DNA of 64,000 bases from the NCBI GenBank assembly GCA_041945105.1, contig CP145880.1, positions 248,001-312,000 on the forward strand, read 5' to 3'. Shown piece after piece: positions 8,937 through 18,412 of this stretch (positions are counted from its first letter, which is position 1; every line of letters starts with the position of its first letter). The stretch comes from Dasytiphilus stammeri_G (GTDB lineage: Bacteria > Pseudomonadota > Gammaproteobacteria > Enterobacterales > Enterobacteriaceae). The notes beneath the pieces are model-generated. The model searched no databases, was not told where the DNA came from, and saw only the letters and a program-made list of their open reading frames with translations. The position numbers and the translations under genes were made by a program.

Positions 8937-9545
8937 TTGATAGGACGTTTAAAAGGTATTATTATTGAAAAATATCCCCCGCAAATTTTATTGGATGTTA
9001 ATGGTATTGGTTATGAAATCAACATGCCTATGACTTGTTTTTATATTCTTCCTAAATTAAATTGCGAGGTAATTATTTTAACACATTTTATAGTCCGGGA
9101 AGATGCTCAACTGTTGTTTGGTTTTAATAATCAACAAGAAAGAAGCTTATTTCGGGAATTAATTAAAGTTAATGGGATTGGACCTAAATTAGCATTAGCT
9201 ATGTTATCAGGAATGTCGGCTAGGGAGTTAATTTCAGCTATTAAAGGTAATGAAATAGATATTTTAGTAAAATTACCAGGAGTGGGTAAAAAAACTGCTG
9301 AACGATTAGTTATCGAAATTAAAGATCGCATAATACATAATTATAGCTTATTTTTTACATCTTCAAAAAATAAGACGCAACAAATTATCGATAAAAAAAA
9401 TACCAAGGTAGAAAGTGAAGCTATATCTGCTCTCATAGTATTAGGTTATAAACCTCAAGAAGCGAAACATATGATTGATAAAGTGCAGAATAAGAATGTA
9501 GATTGTGAAACACTAATACGTGAAGCTCTGCGTACAGTACTCTAA
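8937..9545 (+). CDS. ruvA: Holliday junction DNA-binding protein RuvA
   Basis: RuvA binds four-way junctions as a tetramer and loads RuvB. 202 aa (E. coli 203). Domain I (OB fold) starts IGRLKGIIIEK. Domain II carries the two helix-hairpin-helix motifs VNGIGPKLALAML (about residues 70-85) and LPGVGKKTAERLVIEI (about 105-120). The C-terminal domain III ends ETLIREALRTVL, the RuvB contact. The start codon is TTG at 8937, with TAAGGA about 8 nt upstream and no suitable ATG. It lies 22 bp after ruvC. Confidence 0.95.
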   Translation: MIGRLKGIIIEKYPPQILLDVNGIGYEINMPMTCFYILPKLNCEVIILTHFIVREDAQLLFGFNNQQERSLFRELIKVNGIGPKLALAMLSGMSARELISAIKGNEIDILVKLPGVGKKTAERLVIEIKDRIIHNYSLFFTSSKNKTQQIIDKKNTKVESEAISALIVLGYKPQEAKHMIDKVQNKNVDCETLIREALRTVL

Positions 9546-9580
9546 TGGCTAATTCTTTAAGATAATGAATGATATATATA

Positions 9581-10618
9581 ATGAAAAGGGATTCTCGATT
9601 AATATCACCTAATTTAATAAGTCAAATTGATATCAAACCAAACACCCTCTCAGAACGTGCTCTGCGTCCTAAGAAACTGATAGAATATATAGGACAAAAA
9701 CCCGTAAAACAACAAATGGAGATATTTATTCAAGCTGCTAAACTTAGGAAAAATGTCTTAGATCATGTACTTATTTTTGGACCTCCAGGATTAGGTAAAA
9801 CCACGCTTGCTAATGTTATTGCTAATGAAATGGGGGTTAGTTTACGTAGTACTTCTGGTCCAGTATTAGAAAAAGCAGGAGATTTAGCAGCTATTCTAAC
9901 TAATCTAGAATGTCAGGATATATTATTTATTGATGAAATCCATCGATTATCTCCTCTGGTAGAAGAAGTATTATATCCGGCAATGGAAGATTATCAATTA
10001 GATATTTTAATTGGGAATGGTCCTAGTGCACGTTCAATTAAAATTGATTTACCACCTTTTACTTTAATTGGGGCAACTACTAAAGCTGGGGCCTTAACAT
10101 CTCCTCTACGAGATCGTTTTGGGATTATACAACGTCTGGAATTTTATTCGATCTCAGATCTTAAAAAGATTGTGAATCGTACTGCAGTAAGTTTAGGTTT
10201 ACACATTAGTGAAGATGGAATATTGGAGATTGCACAAAGAGCACGAGGGACACCTCGTATTGCTAATCGATTATTACGTCGAGTGCGGGATTTTGCTGAT
10301 GTACATACTACCAGTAATTTAAATAAAGAAGTAGTCTCCCAAGCATTAAATATGCTTAATGTAGATAATAAAGGATTAGATTATATGGATCGCAAATTAT
10401 TACTTACAATAATTAATCAATTTAGTGGAGGACCAGTAGGATTAGATAATATTGCTGCTGCAATTGGTGAAGAAAAAGATACTATAGAAGATATATTAGA
10501 ACCTTTTTTAATCCAACAAGGATATATTAAACGTACACCACGAGGTCGTATAGCTACTTATCAAGCGTATCAACATTTTGAAATTTATCCAATTCCGGAA
10601 AATCTTATTAAAAAATAA
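9581..10618 (+). CDS. ruvB: Holliday junction branch-migration ATPase RuvB
   Basis: Hexameric AAA+ motor for branch migration. About 345 aa, slightly longer than E. coli (336). Walker A FGPPGLGKTTLA lies near residue 65, Walker B ILFIDEIHRLS near 110, sensor 1 IGATTKAG, the arginine-finger segment PLRDRFGIIQRLEF, and the C-terminal winged helix ends with RTPRGRIATYQA. I prefer the ATG at 9581, which gives MKRDSRLIS aligned with the E. coli N-terminus; an in-frame ATG four codons earlier (9569) is possible. The downstream spacer to the transaldolase gene is 169 bp with no visible gene. Confidence 0.95.
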   Translation: MKRDSRLISPNLISQIDIKPNTLSERALRPKKLIEYIGQKPVKQQMEIFIQAAKLRKNVLDHVLIFGPPGLGKTTLANVIANEMGVSLRSTSGPVLEKAGDLAAILTNLECQDILFIDEIHRLSPLVEEVLYPAMEDYQLDILIGNGPSARSIKIDLPPFTLIGATTKAGALTSPLRDRFGIIQRLEFYSISDLKKIVNRTAVSLGLHISEDGILEIAQRARGTPRIANRLLRRVRDFADVHTTSNLNKEVVSQALNMLNVDNKGLDYMDRKLLLTIINQFSGGPVGLDNIAAAIGEEKDTIEDILEPFLIQQGYIKRTPRGRIATYQAYQHFEIYPIPENLIKK

Positions 10619-10787
10619 TGGTTTTTATGATAATTGGGTGAAATATCTATCAACAATTCTTGATTAATAAGATTGAGGACGTGTGATTCCACTAAAAAAC
10701 CTTTTAGTTAGTTAAATTATTTGCATCTAGAAATTAATTAGATTAATCAATTGTTAATTGCTAACTAATTTTTACTCAGAGAGTCAT

Positions 10788-11750
10788 ATGAATCCATTAG
10801 ATCAATTGAAACAATATACTACTATTGTAGCTGATACTGCAGATATTGAGTATATTGTTCGATCTCATCCTACTAATGTTACTACCAATCCATCTTTAAT
10901 ATTAAAAACTGTTATACAACCTAAGTATTATTACTTAGTTAATGAAGCAATTCTATATGCTAAAAAGCAAGGTGGTAGTACAACCACTCAATTAATTAAT
11001 GCTAACCACAAGATATTAGTTAATATTGTATTACAAATCCTGAACAATATCTCAGGAAAAATTTCTACTGAAATAGATAGTCGTTTTTCTTTTGATAAAA
11101 AAATGTGTATAAATCAAGCTCATAAATTAATTACAATGTATCAAGAAGAGGGAATTTCTAAATCACGTATTCTTATTAAATTAGCTTCTACATGGGAAGC
11201 AATTCGTGCAGCAGAACAACTTGAGATGGAAGGAATACATTGTAATATGACACTATTATTTTCACTCGCACAAGCACGTGCTTGTGCTGATGCTGGAGTA
11301 TTTATGATTTCTCCCTTTGTGGGGAGGATTTCTGATTGGTACTCATTAAAAAATAAATGCCTGAATAATAATTCTAAAGTAATTAGAGATCCAGGACTGC
11401 AATTTATTCGTAATATTTATAGTTATTATAAAAAATATAACTATAAAACTATCATTATGGGAGCTAGTTTTAGAAGTATTGAGCAAATAATTGCTTTGGC
11501 AGGATGTGATTCACTGACAATATCACCAGAATTAATAGAACAGATAAAAAACACTGCTCTTCCCATCACACGTAAACTTTTTCCAATTGTTACTGAAAGT
11601 TATGCAACCAAACCTGCTAGAAGTTCTGAAGCTACATTTAGATGGGATCATAATCAAGATGCTATGGCAGTAGAAAAACTATCACAAGGTATTCGAGATT
11701 TTTATATTGATCAACAAAAATTGGATCAAATGATCTTAAATTTTTTATAA
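10788..11750 (+). CDS. talA: Transaldolase (TalA-like)
   Basis: Non-oxidative pentose phosphate enzyme that transfers dihydroxyacetone from sedoheptulose-7-phosphate to glyceraldehyde-3-phosphate. The ATG at 10788 gives MNPLDQLKQYTTIVADT and 320 aa; an ATG ten codons upstream lacks family support. The Schiff-base lysine lies in SRILIKLASTWEAIRAAEQ, and SPFVGRISDWY and IIMGASFRS are conserved. NIYSYYKKYNYKTIIMG and FRWDHNQDAMAVEKLSQGIR are closer to E. coli TalA than to TalB. It stands alone, followed by the convergent glyS. Paralogue choice is less sure than the family. Confidence 0.92.
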   Translation: MNPLDQLKQYTTIVADTADIEYIVRSHPTNVTTNPSLILKTVIQPKYYYLVNEAILYAKKQGGSTTTQLINANHKILVNIVLQILNNISGKISTEIDSRFSFDKKMCINQAHKLITMYQEEGISKSRILIKLASTWEAIRAAEQLEMEGIHCNMTLLFSLAQARACADAGVFMISPFVGRISDWYSLKNKCLNNNSKVIRDPGLQFIRNIYSYYKKYNYKTIIMGASFRSIEQIIALAGCDSLTISPELIEQIKNTALPITRKLFPIVTESYATKPARSSEATFRWDHNQDAMAVEKLSQGIRDFYIDQQKLDQMILNFL

Positions 11751-11809
11751 AATATATTTTTAGTTGAATAATTAATCTAAAAAGACTTTCTTTATTTTAA
11801 GTAATTTGA

Positions 11810-13714
11810 TTAAGATTGAAGTAAAGAAAAATCAGCTATTATAAAAAATATTTTTTGTAATTTTATTAGGAATTTCAACCTATTGATTTTTAATTTATTA
11901 TCATAAATATTTATTGGTACAAATTTAAAAAAATCATTAACGGGATCAGATAATTTTATTAATTCTTTTAAAACTAATTCATAATAATTAGGATCACCAT
12001 AATATTGTGGAATTTTTATACTTAAATGCATTATACAAGAAGCCAGTTTTTTTTCTTCGTTGTATATGAGCAAGGATAAATCAATGTCTTCATTTAAATT
12101 TGAAAGGTCTTTTTGATTTTTTCTTAAGAAATTAGCGATTCGTTTATTAATCATAGTAAGTTGAAAACTGTCTTTAAAAGAAGAAAGAGCTTTTATACGT
12201 GCATCAAAATCACTGAGTAAAGAAAGATTACTTACTGCTGATACAGCTTTAATAATATCAATTCTATATCCTTTCTCTTGATACCAAGATACTAAACGTT
12301 TAAAGAAAAATTGCATAACATCATTGGTTACAGTAATATTTGTTAATTGATTATTGTAAAATTTTATTGATTCTTGTATCAGAAATTGTAAATTTAATGG
12401 AAGATGTTTTTCCAGTATGATACGTAATATGCCTAATGTATTACGTCTTAATCCAAAAGGATCTCTATCTCCTGTAGAATGAATGCCAATTCCAATAATA
12501 CCGGTTAAAGTATCAAGTTTATCAGCAATAGCTATTGTGCAAGCTATAAGATTAGAAGGTAATATATCATTTTTATAAGAGGGGTGATAATGTTCTTTTA
12601 TGGATATGGCAATTTCTTTTTTTTCCCCATCAAGAAGAGCATAATGCATACCAATAATACCTTGAGTATTTGGAAATTCAAATACCATATTTGTCGCTAA
12701 ATCACATTTAGCCAACAATGCAGCTCGTTCTACATAATTTATATTTATATTAATTTTTTCAGCTATATAAATAGCTAATTTTTGAATGCGTTGTACTTTA
12801 TCACATAATGTACCTAACTGGTGCTGAAATATTATTTGTTTTAATAATGAAAAATATTCATGTAGACGTTTTTTACGATCTTCATTCAAAAAAAATCTTG
12901 CATCAGATAACCGAGAATGTAAAAAATTTTCATTACCTTCAATAATTTTTTGAGGATGTTGAGATTCAATATTAGCTATGAAAATAAACTTAGGCATTAA
13001 TTGATCATTAGAATTATAGACTAAAAATGATTTATGATGATATTCAATAATATGGGTTAAGATGGGAAGAGAGAGAAATTTTTTATCGAAAGATCCCATT
13101 AAAACAACTGGCCATTCAACTAATGAAGTTAATTCTTCTAAAAGAAGGTTATCAATTTTTACTTTTCCCCCAAGTTCAGTAGCTACTTTTTTAACCTGAA
13201 ATGTAATTGTTCTTTTACGTTCTTCATAACAAGCTATTACTTTTCCACGTGAAAGTAAAATTTCTGGATACTCATCGGCATAATCAATCTTAACCTGTAA
13301 TTCTCCCATAAATCGATGACCTAATATTTTTCTAGAAGATTGTATTCCGAATAATAGCTGGGTTGAAAGTAATTCATCTCCAAATAATAACAATACGCTA
13401 TGAACAGGTCGTATAAATTTTCTATTTTCCTTTCCCCAACGCATAGCAGGAAATTTTTTTTTCACCAGTTGTAATAAAGCCTTATTTACTAGGTCTGGTA
13501 AAATTTTTTTAGTCAGCTCAAAATCATTTAATCCATCAATCTTAATTGCAAGACGACGTGGAGATGCAAACCAATGAATTTTATTATACTCTAAATTTAG
13601 ACTACGAAGTTCTTTTATAACATTAGTAGTAAATGTTACGGCAATATTATGTAAATCTTTTGAAGGTAATTCTTCAGTACCTATTTCTACTAAAAAGTTT
13701 TTTTTTTGAATCAT
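11810..13714 (-). CDS. glyS: Glycyl-tRNA synthetase beta subunit, internally shortened
   Basis: Beta chain of the alpha2-beta2 bacterial GlyRS, which binds tRNA-Gly and is needed for charging. 634 aa against 689 in E. coli. Both ends are conserved (FLVEIGTEELPSKDL at the start, KIFFIIADFSLLQS at the end), as are MRWGKENRKFIRPVHS, GHRFMGEL, LLEELTSLVEWPVVLMG and RDPFGLRRNTLGILR. The missing ~55 residues lie in one place: after ELTKKILPDL (about residue 70) the sequence resumes at KKKFPAMRWG, skipping what corresponds to E. coli residues ~72-127. The frame is otherwise intact and the gene lies 4 bp from glyQ, so it is probably functional. Confidence 0.95.
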   Translation of the reverse strand: MIQKKNFLVEIGTEELPSKDLHNIAVTFTTNVIKELRSLNLEYNKIHWFASPRRLAIKIDGLNDFELTKKILPDLVNKALLQLVKKKFPAMRWGKENRKFIRPVHSVLLLFGDELLSTQLLFGIQSSRKILGHRFMGELQVKIDYADEYPEILLSRGKVIACYEERKRTITFQVKKVATELGGKVKIDNLLLEELTSLVEWPVVLMGSFDKKFLSLPILTHIIEYHHKSFLVYNSNDQLMPKFIFIANIESQHPQKIIEGNENFLHSRLSDARFFLNEDRKKRLHEYFSLLKQIIFQHQLGTLCDKVQRIQKLAIYIAEKINININYVERAALLAKCDLATNMVFEFPNTQGIIGMHYALLDGEKKEIAISIKEHYHPSYKNDILPSNLIACTIAIADKLDTLTGIIGIGIHSTGDRDPFGLRRNTLGILRIILEKHLPLNLQFLIQESIKFYNNQLTNITVTNDVMQFFFKRLVSWYQEKGYRIDIIKAVSAVSNLSLLSDFDARIKALSSFKDSFQLTMINKRIANFLRKNQKDLSNLNEDIDLSLLIYNEEKKLASCIMHLSIKIPQYYGDPNYYELVLKELIKLSDPVNDFFKFVPINIYDNKLKINRLKFLIKLQKIFFIIADFSLLQS

Positions 13715-13718
13715 AATG

Positions 13719-14627
13719 TTATTTTTGATCGTAATTTTGACATCTAGGAAAACCTAACGCTTCACGAGAATTATAATATTTTGTCACAACGTTTTTAGTG
13801 AGTGTTCTAAGACGCAAAATATATTGTTGACGTTCAGTTACAGAAATTGCTTTTCTTGCTTCAAGTAAATTAAAAATATGCATAGCTTTTAATATTAACT
13901 CATAAGCTGGAATGGATAATGGTTGTTCTAAATCAATTAGTTTTTTAGCCTCTTTTTCATATTGATCAAAACAAATCAATAAATAATTAATATTAGCATA
14001 TTTTAAATTATAACAAGAATGTTCAATTTCATTTTGCATAAATAAATCACCATAAGTAATTATGGTTTTGTTATCTATATACCAAATAATATTACTAATG
14101 TTATTTATTCCTTGCAAATGCATAGCTAATCTTTCTAAACCATATGTGATTTCTACCATAATAGGAAAACATTCTAGTCCTCCCATTTGTTGAAAGTAAG
14201 TAAATTGAGATATTTCCATACCATTCAGCCATATTTCCCAACCATAACCCCAGGCTCCAAGTGAAGGATTTGCCCAATCATCTTGAATAAAACGAATGTC
14301 ATTAAGAGATAAATTAATTCCCAATACATTTAATGAATTAAGATACAAATCTTGTATATTATCAGGAGAGGGTTTAATAATTACTTGAAACTGATAAAAA
14401 TGCTGCAATCTATTAGGATTATTCGCATAACGTCCGTCTGCTGGACGACGAGATGCTTGAACATAAGCAGCTTTAATAGGTTCAGGACCTATAGCACCAA
14501 AACAAGTAATAGGATGTGAAGTTCCAGCACCTACTTCTAAATCAAATGGTTGAACTAAAATACAACCATTTGATTGCCAATAATTTTGAAGATTTAAAAT
14601 TATACTCTGGAAGGTATTTTTCTTCAT
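13719..14627 (-). CDS. glyQ: Glycyl-tRNA synthetase alpha subunit
   Basis: Catalytic alpha subunit of the heterotetrameric class II GlyRS; 302 aa (E. coli 303). Conserved blocks include FQSIILNLQNYW, GCILVQPFDLEVGAGTSHP, AYVQASRRPADGRYANNPNR, the FIQDDWANPSLGAWGYGWE region and EISQFTYFQQMGG. It is the first gene of glyQ-glyS, with a 4-bp gap to glyS. Its promoter probably lies in the short spacer to the groEL terminator at 14697-14733. Nothing is missing. Confidence 0.97.
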   Translation of the reverse strand: MKKNTFQSIILNLQNYWQSNGCILVQPFDLEVGAGTSHPITCFGAIGPEPIKAAYVQASRRPADGRYANNPNRLQHFYQFQVIIKPSPDNIQDLYLNSLNVLGINLSLNDIRFIQDDWANPSLGAWGYGWEIWLNGMEISQFTYFQQMGGLECFPIMVEITYGLERLAMHLQGINNISNIIWYIDNKTIITYGDLFMQNEIEHSCYNLKYANINYLLICFDQYEKEAKKLIDLEQPLSIPAYELILKAMHIFNLLEARKAISVTERQQYILRLRTLTKNVVTKYYNSREALGFPRCQNYDQK

Positions 14628-14696
14628 TGAGAAGATGCCAATTTTAAAAAAAGCCGGCTATGATGCATAATAAATTGAATTATATTCTAGATGCAT

Positions 14697-14733
14697 AAAA
14701 ACCCTTGCCATCAATACACTAACAAGGGTTTTT
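14697..14733 (-). terminator. Intrinsic terminator of groES-groEL
   Basis: AAAAACCCTTG (14697-14707) and its exact complement CAAGGGTTTTT (14723-14733) form an 11-bp stem around a 15-nt loop. Read on the minus strand it lies about 40 bp past the groEL stop and ends in a T run, the classic rho-independent form. The A/T symmetry could allow termination in both directions. It insulates the chaperonin transcript from glyQ-glyS downstream. Confidence 0.85.
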
Positions 14734-14771
14734 AAATAATTATTATGTATGTTATGTATGGATAGTTTTTA

Positions 14772-16418
14772 TTACATCATACCACCCATTCCTCCCATAC
14801 CACTAGAACCAGCAGGATTATTAATATCAGATTTATCATCTTTAGGATGTTCTGTTATCATACATTCAGTAGTTATCATTAAACCAGCAACTGAAGCAGC
14901 ATATTGTAATGCAGAACGAGTTACTTTAGTAGGATCTAAAATACCCATTTTTAGCATGTCACCATACATTTCAGTAGTAGCATTATAACCATAATTACCT
15001 TTTCCTGCTTTTATTTTATTAGCAATTACAGATGGTTCTCCACCAGAATTAGCAACTATTTGACGAAGTGGAGATTCCATGGCTTTTTGTGCCACACGAA
15101 TTCCCATGTTCTGATCTTCATTTTCACCTTTTAGCGAAGCAATATTTTCTGCCGCACGTATTAAAGCTACTCCACCACCAGATACAACTCCTTCCTCTAC
15201 AGCTGCACGTGTGGCGTGTAATGCATCTTCAACTCGTGCTTTTTTCTCTTTCATTTCAACTTCAGTAGCAGCACCAACTTTTATTACTGCAACGCCCCCT
15301 GCAAGTTTAGCAACACGTTCTTGTAATTTTTCTTTATCATAATCAGATGTTGCTTCCTCGATTTGTTGACGAATTTGTGCTATACGTCCTTTTATAGCTG
15401 ATTGTTGACCAATACCATCAATTATAGTTGTAGTATCTTTATTAATGACAACACGTTTTGCTTGTCCCAAATCTTCTAGAGTAGTTTTTTCCAATTCTAA
15501 TCCAATTTCTTCAGAAATAACTGTACCTTTAGTTAAAATAGCAATGTCTTGCATCATTGCTTTTCTACGATCTCCAAATCCTGGAGCCTTTACTGCAGCT
15601 ACTTTTACAATACCACGCATATTATTAACTACTAAAGTTGCTAAAGCTTCACCTTCTACATCTTCAGCAATTAAAACTAAAGGTTTATTAGATTTAGCTA
15701 CTGATTCTAAAATAGGAAGCATTTCACGAATATTAGAGATTTTTTTATCAACCAGTAAAATAAAAGGATGTTCTAATTCTATTGTACCAGTCTCTGGTTT
15801 ATTAATGAAATAAGGCGAAAGATAACCACGATCAAATTGCATTCCCTCTACTACATCTAATTCATCTTGTAAACCAGAACCTTCTTCAACTGTAATAACT
15901 CCTTCTTTTCCTACTTTTTCCATAGCTTGTGCTATTAATTTGCCTACGCTTTCATCAGAGTTAGCTGAAATAGTACCCACTTGAGCTATTGATTTATAAT
16001 CCGAACAAGGAACAGAGATTTTTTTTAGCTCTTCAACAGCTGCTGTGACAGCCTTATCAATTCCTCGTTTTAAATCCATAGGATTCATACCGGCTGCAAC
16101 AGCTTTTAATCCTTCATTAACAATTGACTGAGCTAACACAGTCGCAGTAGTAGTTCCATCACCAGCTGCATCATTTGCTTTCGATGCTACTTCTTTAACC
16201 ATCTGTGCACCCATATTTTCGAACTTGTCTTCTAATTCTATTTCACGTGCGACAGTAACGCCATCTTTAGTAATAGCAGGTGAGCCAAATGATTTATCTA
16301 ATACAACATTACGTCCCTTAGGACCTAAAGTAACTTTTACTGCATCTGCCAATATATTTACACCACGCATCATTTTAACACGTGCGTCATTACCAAATTT
16401 TACGTCTTTAGCTGCCAT
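14772..16418 (-). CDS. groEL: 60 kDa chaperonin GroEL
   Basis: Tetradecameric ATP-driven protein-folding chamber, usually one of the most abundant proteins in insect endosymbionts. 548 aa, the same length as E. coli. The ATP-binding motif GDGTTTATVLAQ lies near residue 86, Asp398 lies in the conserved VEDALHATRAAVEEG block, and the apical-domain segment GYLSPYFINKPETG is intact. The C-terminus is a Gly-Met tail (GGMGGMGGMM). It follows groES by 35 bp with a GGAAA ribosome site and is transcribed from the sigma-32 promoter upstream of groES. Confidence 0.99.
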   Translation of the reverse strand: MAAKDVKFGNDARVKMMRGVNILADAVKVTLGPKGRNVVLDKSFGSPAITKDGVTVAREIELEDKFENMGAQMVKEVASKANDAAGDGTTTATVLAQSIVNEGLKAVAAGMNPMDLKRGIDKAVTAAVEELKKISVPCSDYKSIAQVGTISANSDESVGKLIAQAMEKVGKEGVITVEEGSGLQDELDVVEGMQFDRGYLSPYFINKPETGTIELEHPFILLVDKKISNIREMLPILESVAKSNKPLVLIAEDVEGEALATLVVNNMRGIVKVAAVKAPGFGDRRKAMMQDIAILTKGTVISEEIGLELEKTTLEDLGQAKRVVINKDTTTIIDGIGQQSAIKGRIAQIRQQIEEATSDYDKEKLQERVAKLAGGVAVIKVGAATEVEMKEKKARVEDALHATRAAVEEGVVSGGGVALIRAAENIASLKGENEDQNMGIRVAQKAMESPLRQIVANSGGEPSVIANKIKAGKGNYGYNATTEMYGDMLKMGILDPTKVTRSALQYAASVAGLMITTECMITEHPKDDKSDINNPAGSSGMGGMGGMM

Positions 16419-16453
16419 TGTTGTTTTCCTTAAATTTGTTTCATCTATAAGTT

Positions 16454-16747
16454 TTAGACTTCAAGAATCGCCAAAATATCGCTTTCGGACAGAATTAAAA
16501 CTTCTTCATTATCTATTTTTTCTGTTTTTACACCATAACTATCATTAAAAATAACCAGATCGCCAACTTTTACATCTAGTGGTTTAGTTTCACCATTATC
16601 TAGAATACGACCATTACCTACCGCCAAAACTTCACCTCTTGTTGATTTACCGGCTGCAGATCCCGTTAGTACAATGCCTCCCGCAGATTTAGATTCAACC
16701 TCTTTACGTTTGACGATAACTCGATCATGCAATGGACGAATTTTCAT
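16454..16747 (-). CDS. groES: 10 kDa co-chaperonin GroES
   Basis: Heptameric lid of GroEL. 97 aa from the ATG at 16747, which gives MKIRPLHDRVIVKR and has AAGGAGAT about 8 nt upstream; a longer frame starting at 16777 is not supported. The mobile loop KSAGGIVLTGSAAGKSTRG (about residues 16-34) is intact with its Ile-Val-Leu contact, and the protein ends ILAILEV. First gene of groES-groEL. Confidence 0.98.
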   Translation of the reverse strand: MKIRPLHDRVIVKRKEVESKSAGGIVLTGSAAGKSTRGEVLAVGNGRILDNGETKPLDVKVGDLVIFNDSYGVKTEKIDNEEVLILSESDILAILEV

Positions 16748-16830
16748 TAATAGATCTCCTTTGAGAAGTCCCATCATTGGTGGAAATTATTAAATACCGG
16801 ATTAATACTATTCCGGTCTACTCCTAATAA

Positions 16831-16858
16831 ATGGGGATAAATATTTTATCTTCAAGGG
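16831..16858 (-). promoter_or_regulatory. Sigma-32 (heat-shock) promoter of groES-groEL
   Basis: On the minus strand CCCTTGAA (16858-16851) is followed after 14 nt by CCCCAT (16836-16831) and then TTA. This matches the RpoH consensus CTTGAA-N13-15-CCCCAT-T and closely resembles the E. coli groE promoter. It lies about 85 bp upstream of the groES start. The match implies that an rpoH gene and heat-shock control of chaperonin are retained. Confidence 0.88.
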
Positions 16859-16960
16859 AAATAAAGAATATTTTTTAAAAAAAATTATCAATCAATTTAT
16901 AATTTGGTATATAGTAAATTCAATAATTTTATCAATCTTTAATTCGTTTATAAGGTTGCC

Positions 16961-18373
16961 ATGACAATAAATACCCGCAAAGAACAAGATCTATTAGGAT
17001 GTCGAGATATTCCATCTAATGTTTATTATGGTATACATACTATTCGTGCACTAGAAAATTTTAGGATTAGTACTAATAAAATTAGCGATATACCTGAATT
17101 TATTAAATCTATGGTTATAGTAAAAAAAGCGGCTGCTTTGGCTAATAAAGAACTTAAAGTTCTACCTGATATCATTGCTGATGCAATTATTCAAGGTTGT
17201 GATCTCATCATAAATGAAGAAGAAAAATATAGAGATCAATTTCCTATAGATGTATATCAAGGAGGAGCAGGAACTTCCGTTAATATGAACATTAATGAAG
17301 TATTGGCGAACATTGCCCTTGAAATTCTGGGATATCAAAAAGGCGATTATCATTATATTCATCCTAATGACCATGTAAATAAATGCCAATCTACTAATGA
17401 TACTTATCCGACTGGTATTAGAATTACAGTTTATATTTTAGTACAAAAGCTTCTGCAAACTTTAGCAGAACTACGAGAAGGATTTAAAATAAAAGCTGTA
17501 GAATTTAAAAATATCCTAAAAATGGGTCGAACACAATTACAAGATGCTGTTCCAATGACATTAGGACAAGAATTTAATGCTTTTAAAGTATTACTTAATG
17601 AAGAAATTAAAAATATCGAAAATAATAGCCAATTATTGTTCGAAGTAAATCTGGGAGCTACAGCAATAGGTACGGGTATTAATACGCCAAATGCTTATCA
17701 GGAGTTAGCTGTGAAAAAATTAGCTGAAATTACTCAATTACCTTTTGTACCTTCTGAAGATTTAATTGAAGCTACTTCTGATTGTGGTGCATATGTAATG
17801 ATTCATGCCGTATTAAAACGTTTAGCAGTGAAACTATCGAAAATTTGTAATGATTTAAGATTATTATCATCGGGTCCACGGGCTGGATTAAATGAAATTA
17901 ATCTTCCTGCATTACAAGCTGGCTCTTCTATTATGCCAGCCAAAGTGAATCCAGTAATTCCCGAATTAGTCAATCAAGTTTGTTTTAAAGTAATAGGTAA
18001 TGATATTTGTATTACTCTTGCAGCTGAAGCAGGACAATTACAATTAAATGTTATGGAACCCATCATTAGTCAATCTCTGTTTGAATCTATAAATCTTCTA
18101 AGACACGCATGTTTTTCTCTATTAGAAAAATGTGTCAAGGGTATAACAGCTAATCAATCAGTTTGTGAGTCATATGTACTTAATTCTCTTGGAATTCTCA
18201 CCTATTTAAATCCTTATTTAGGTCATCATAAAAGCGATCTAATCGGTAAAACTTGTATAAAAACGGGTAAAACTATAAAACAAGTCATATTAGAACAAGG
18301 GTTATTATCAGAAAAAGAATTGGATGAATTATTATCTTTAAATAACTTATTATTGCATAATAAGATTAAATAA
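16961..18373 (+). CDS. aspA: Aspartate ammonia-lyase
   Basis: Converts aspartate reversibly to fumarate and ammonia. 470 aa (E. coli 478). Family blocks are clear: YQGGAGTSVNMN (about residue 100), NDHVNKCQSTNDTYPTG (about 138-155), MGRTQLQDAVPMTLGQE and the catalytic flexible loop QAGSSIMPAKVNPV (about 320). The gene is divergent from groES across a 213-bp spacer and convergent with degP. The aspA-groE linkage resembles E. coli, where a few genes intervene. It could feed fumarate to the cycle or allow fumarate respiration, which cannot be decided here. Confidence 0.96.
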   Translation: MTINTRKEQDLLGCRDIPSNVYYGIHTIRALENFRISTNKISDIPEFIKSMVIVKKAAALANKELKVLPDIIADAIIQGCDLIINEEEKYRDQFPIDVYQGGAGTSVNMNINEVLANIALEILGYQKGDYHYIHPNDHVNKCQSTNDTYPTGIRITVYILVQKLLQTLAELREGFKIKAVEFKNILKMGRTQLQDAVPMTLGQEFNAFKVLLNEEIKNIENNSQLLFEVNLGATAIGTGINTPNAYQELAVKKLAEITQLPFVPSEDLIEATSDCGAYVMIHAVLKRLAVKLSKICNDLRLLSSGPRAGLNEINLPALQAGSSIMPAKVNPVIPELVNQVCFKVIGNDICITLAAEAGQLQLNVMEPIISQSLFESINLLRHACFSLLEKCVKGITANQSVCESYVLNSLGILTYLNPYLGHHKSDLIGKTCIKTGKTIKQVILEQGLLSEKELDELLSLNNLLLHNKIK

Positions 18374-18412
18374 AATTGTTATATTAAGATGACTTAATTT
18401 TAGTTTTTATAA

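Noticed and set aside
15445..15813. Long antisense open frame inside groEL
   Set aside because: A shadow of the strongly conserved groEL coding strand, with no independent support.
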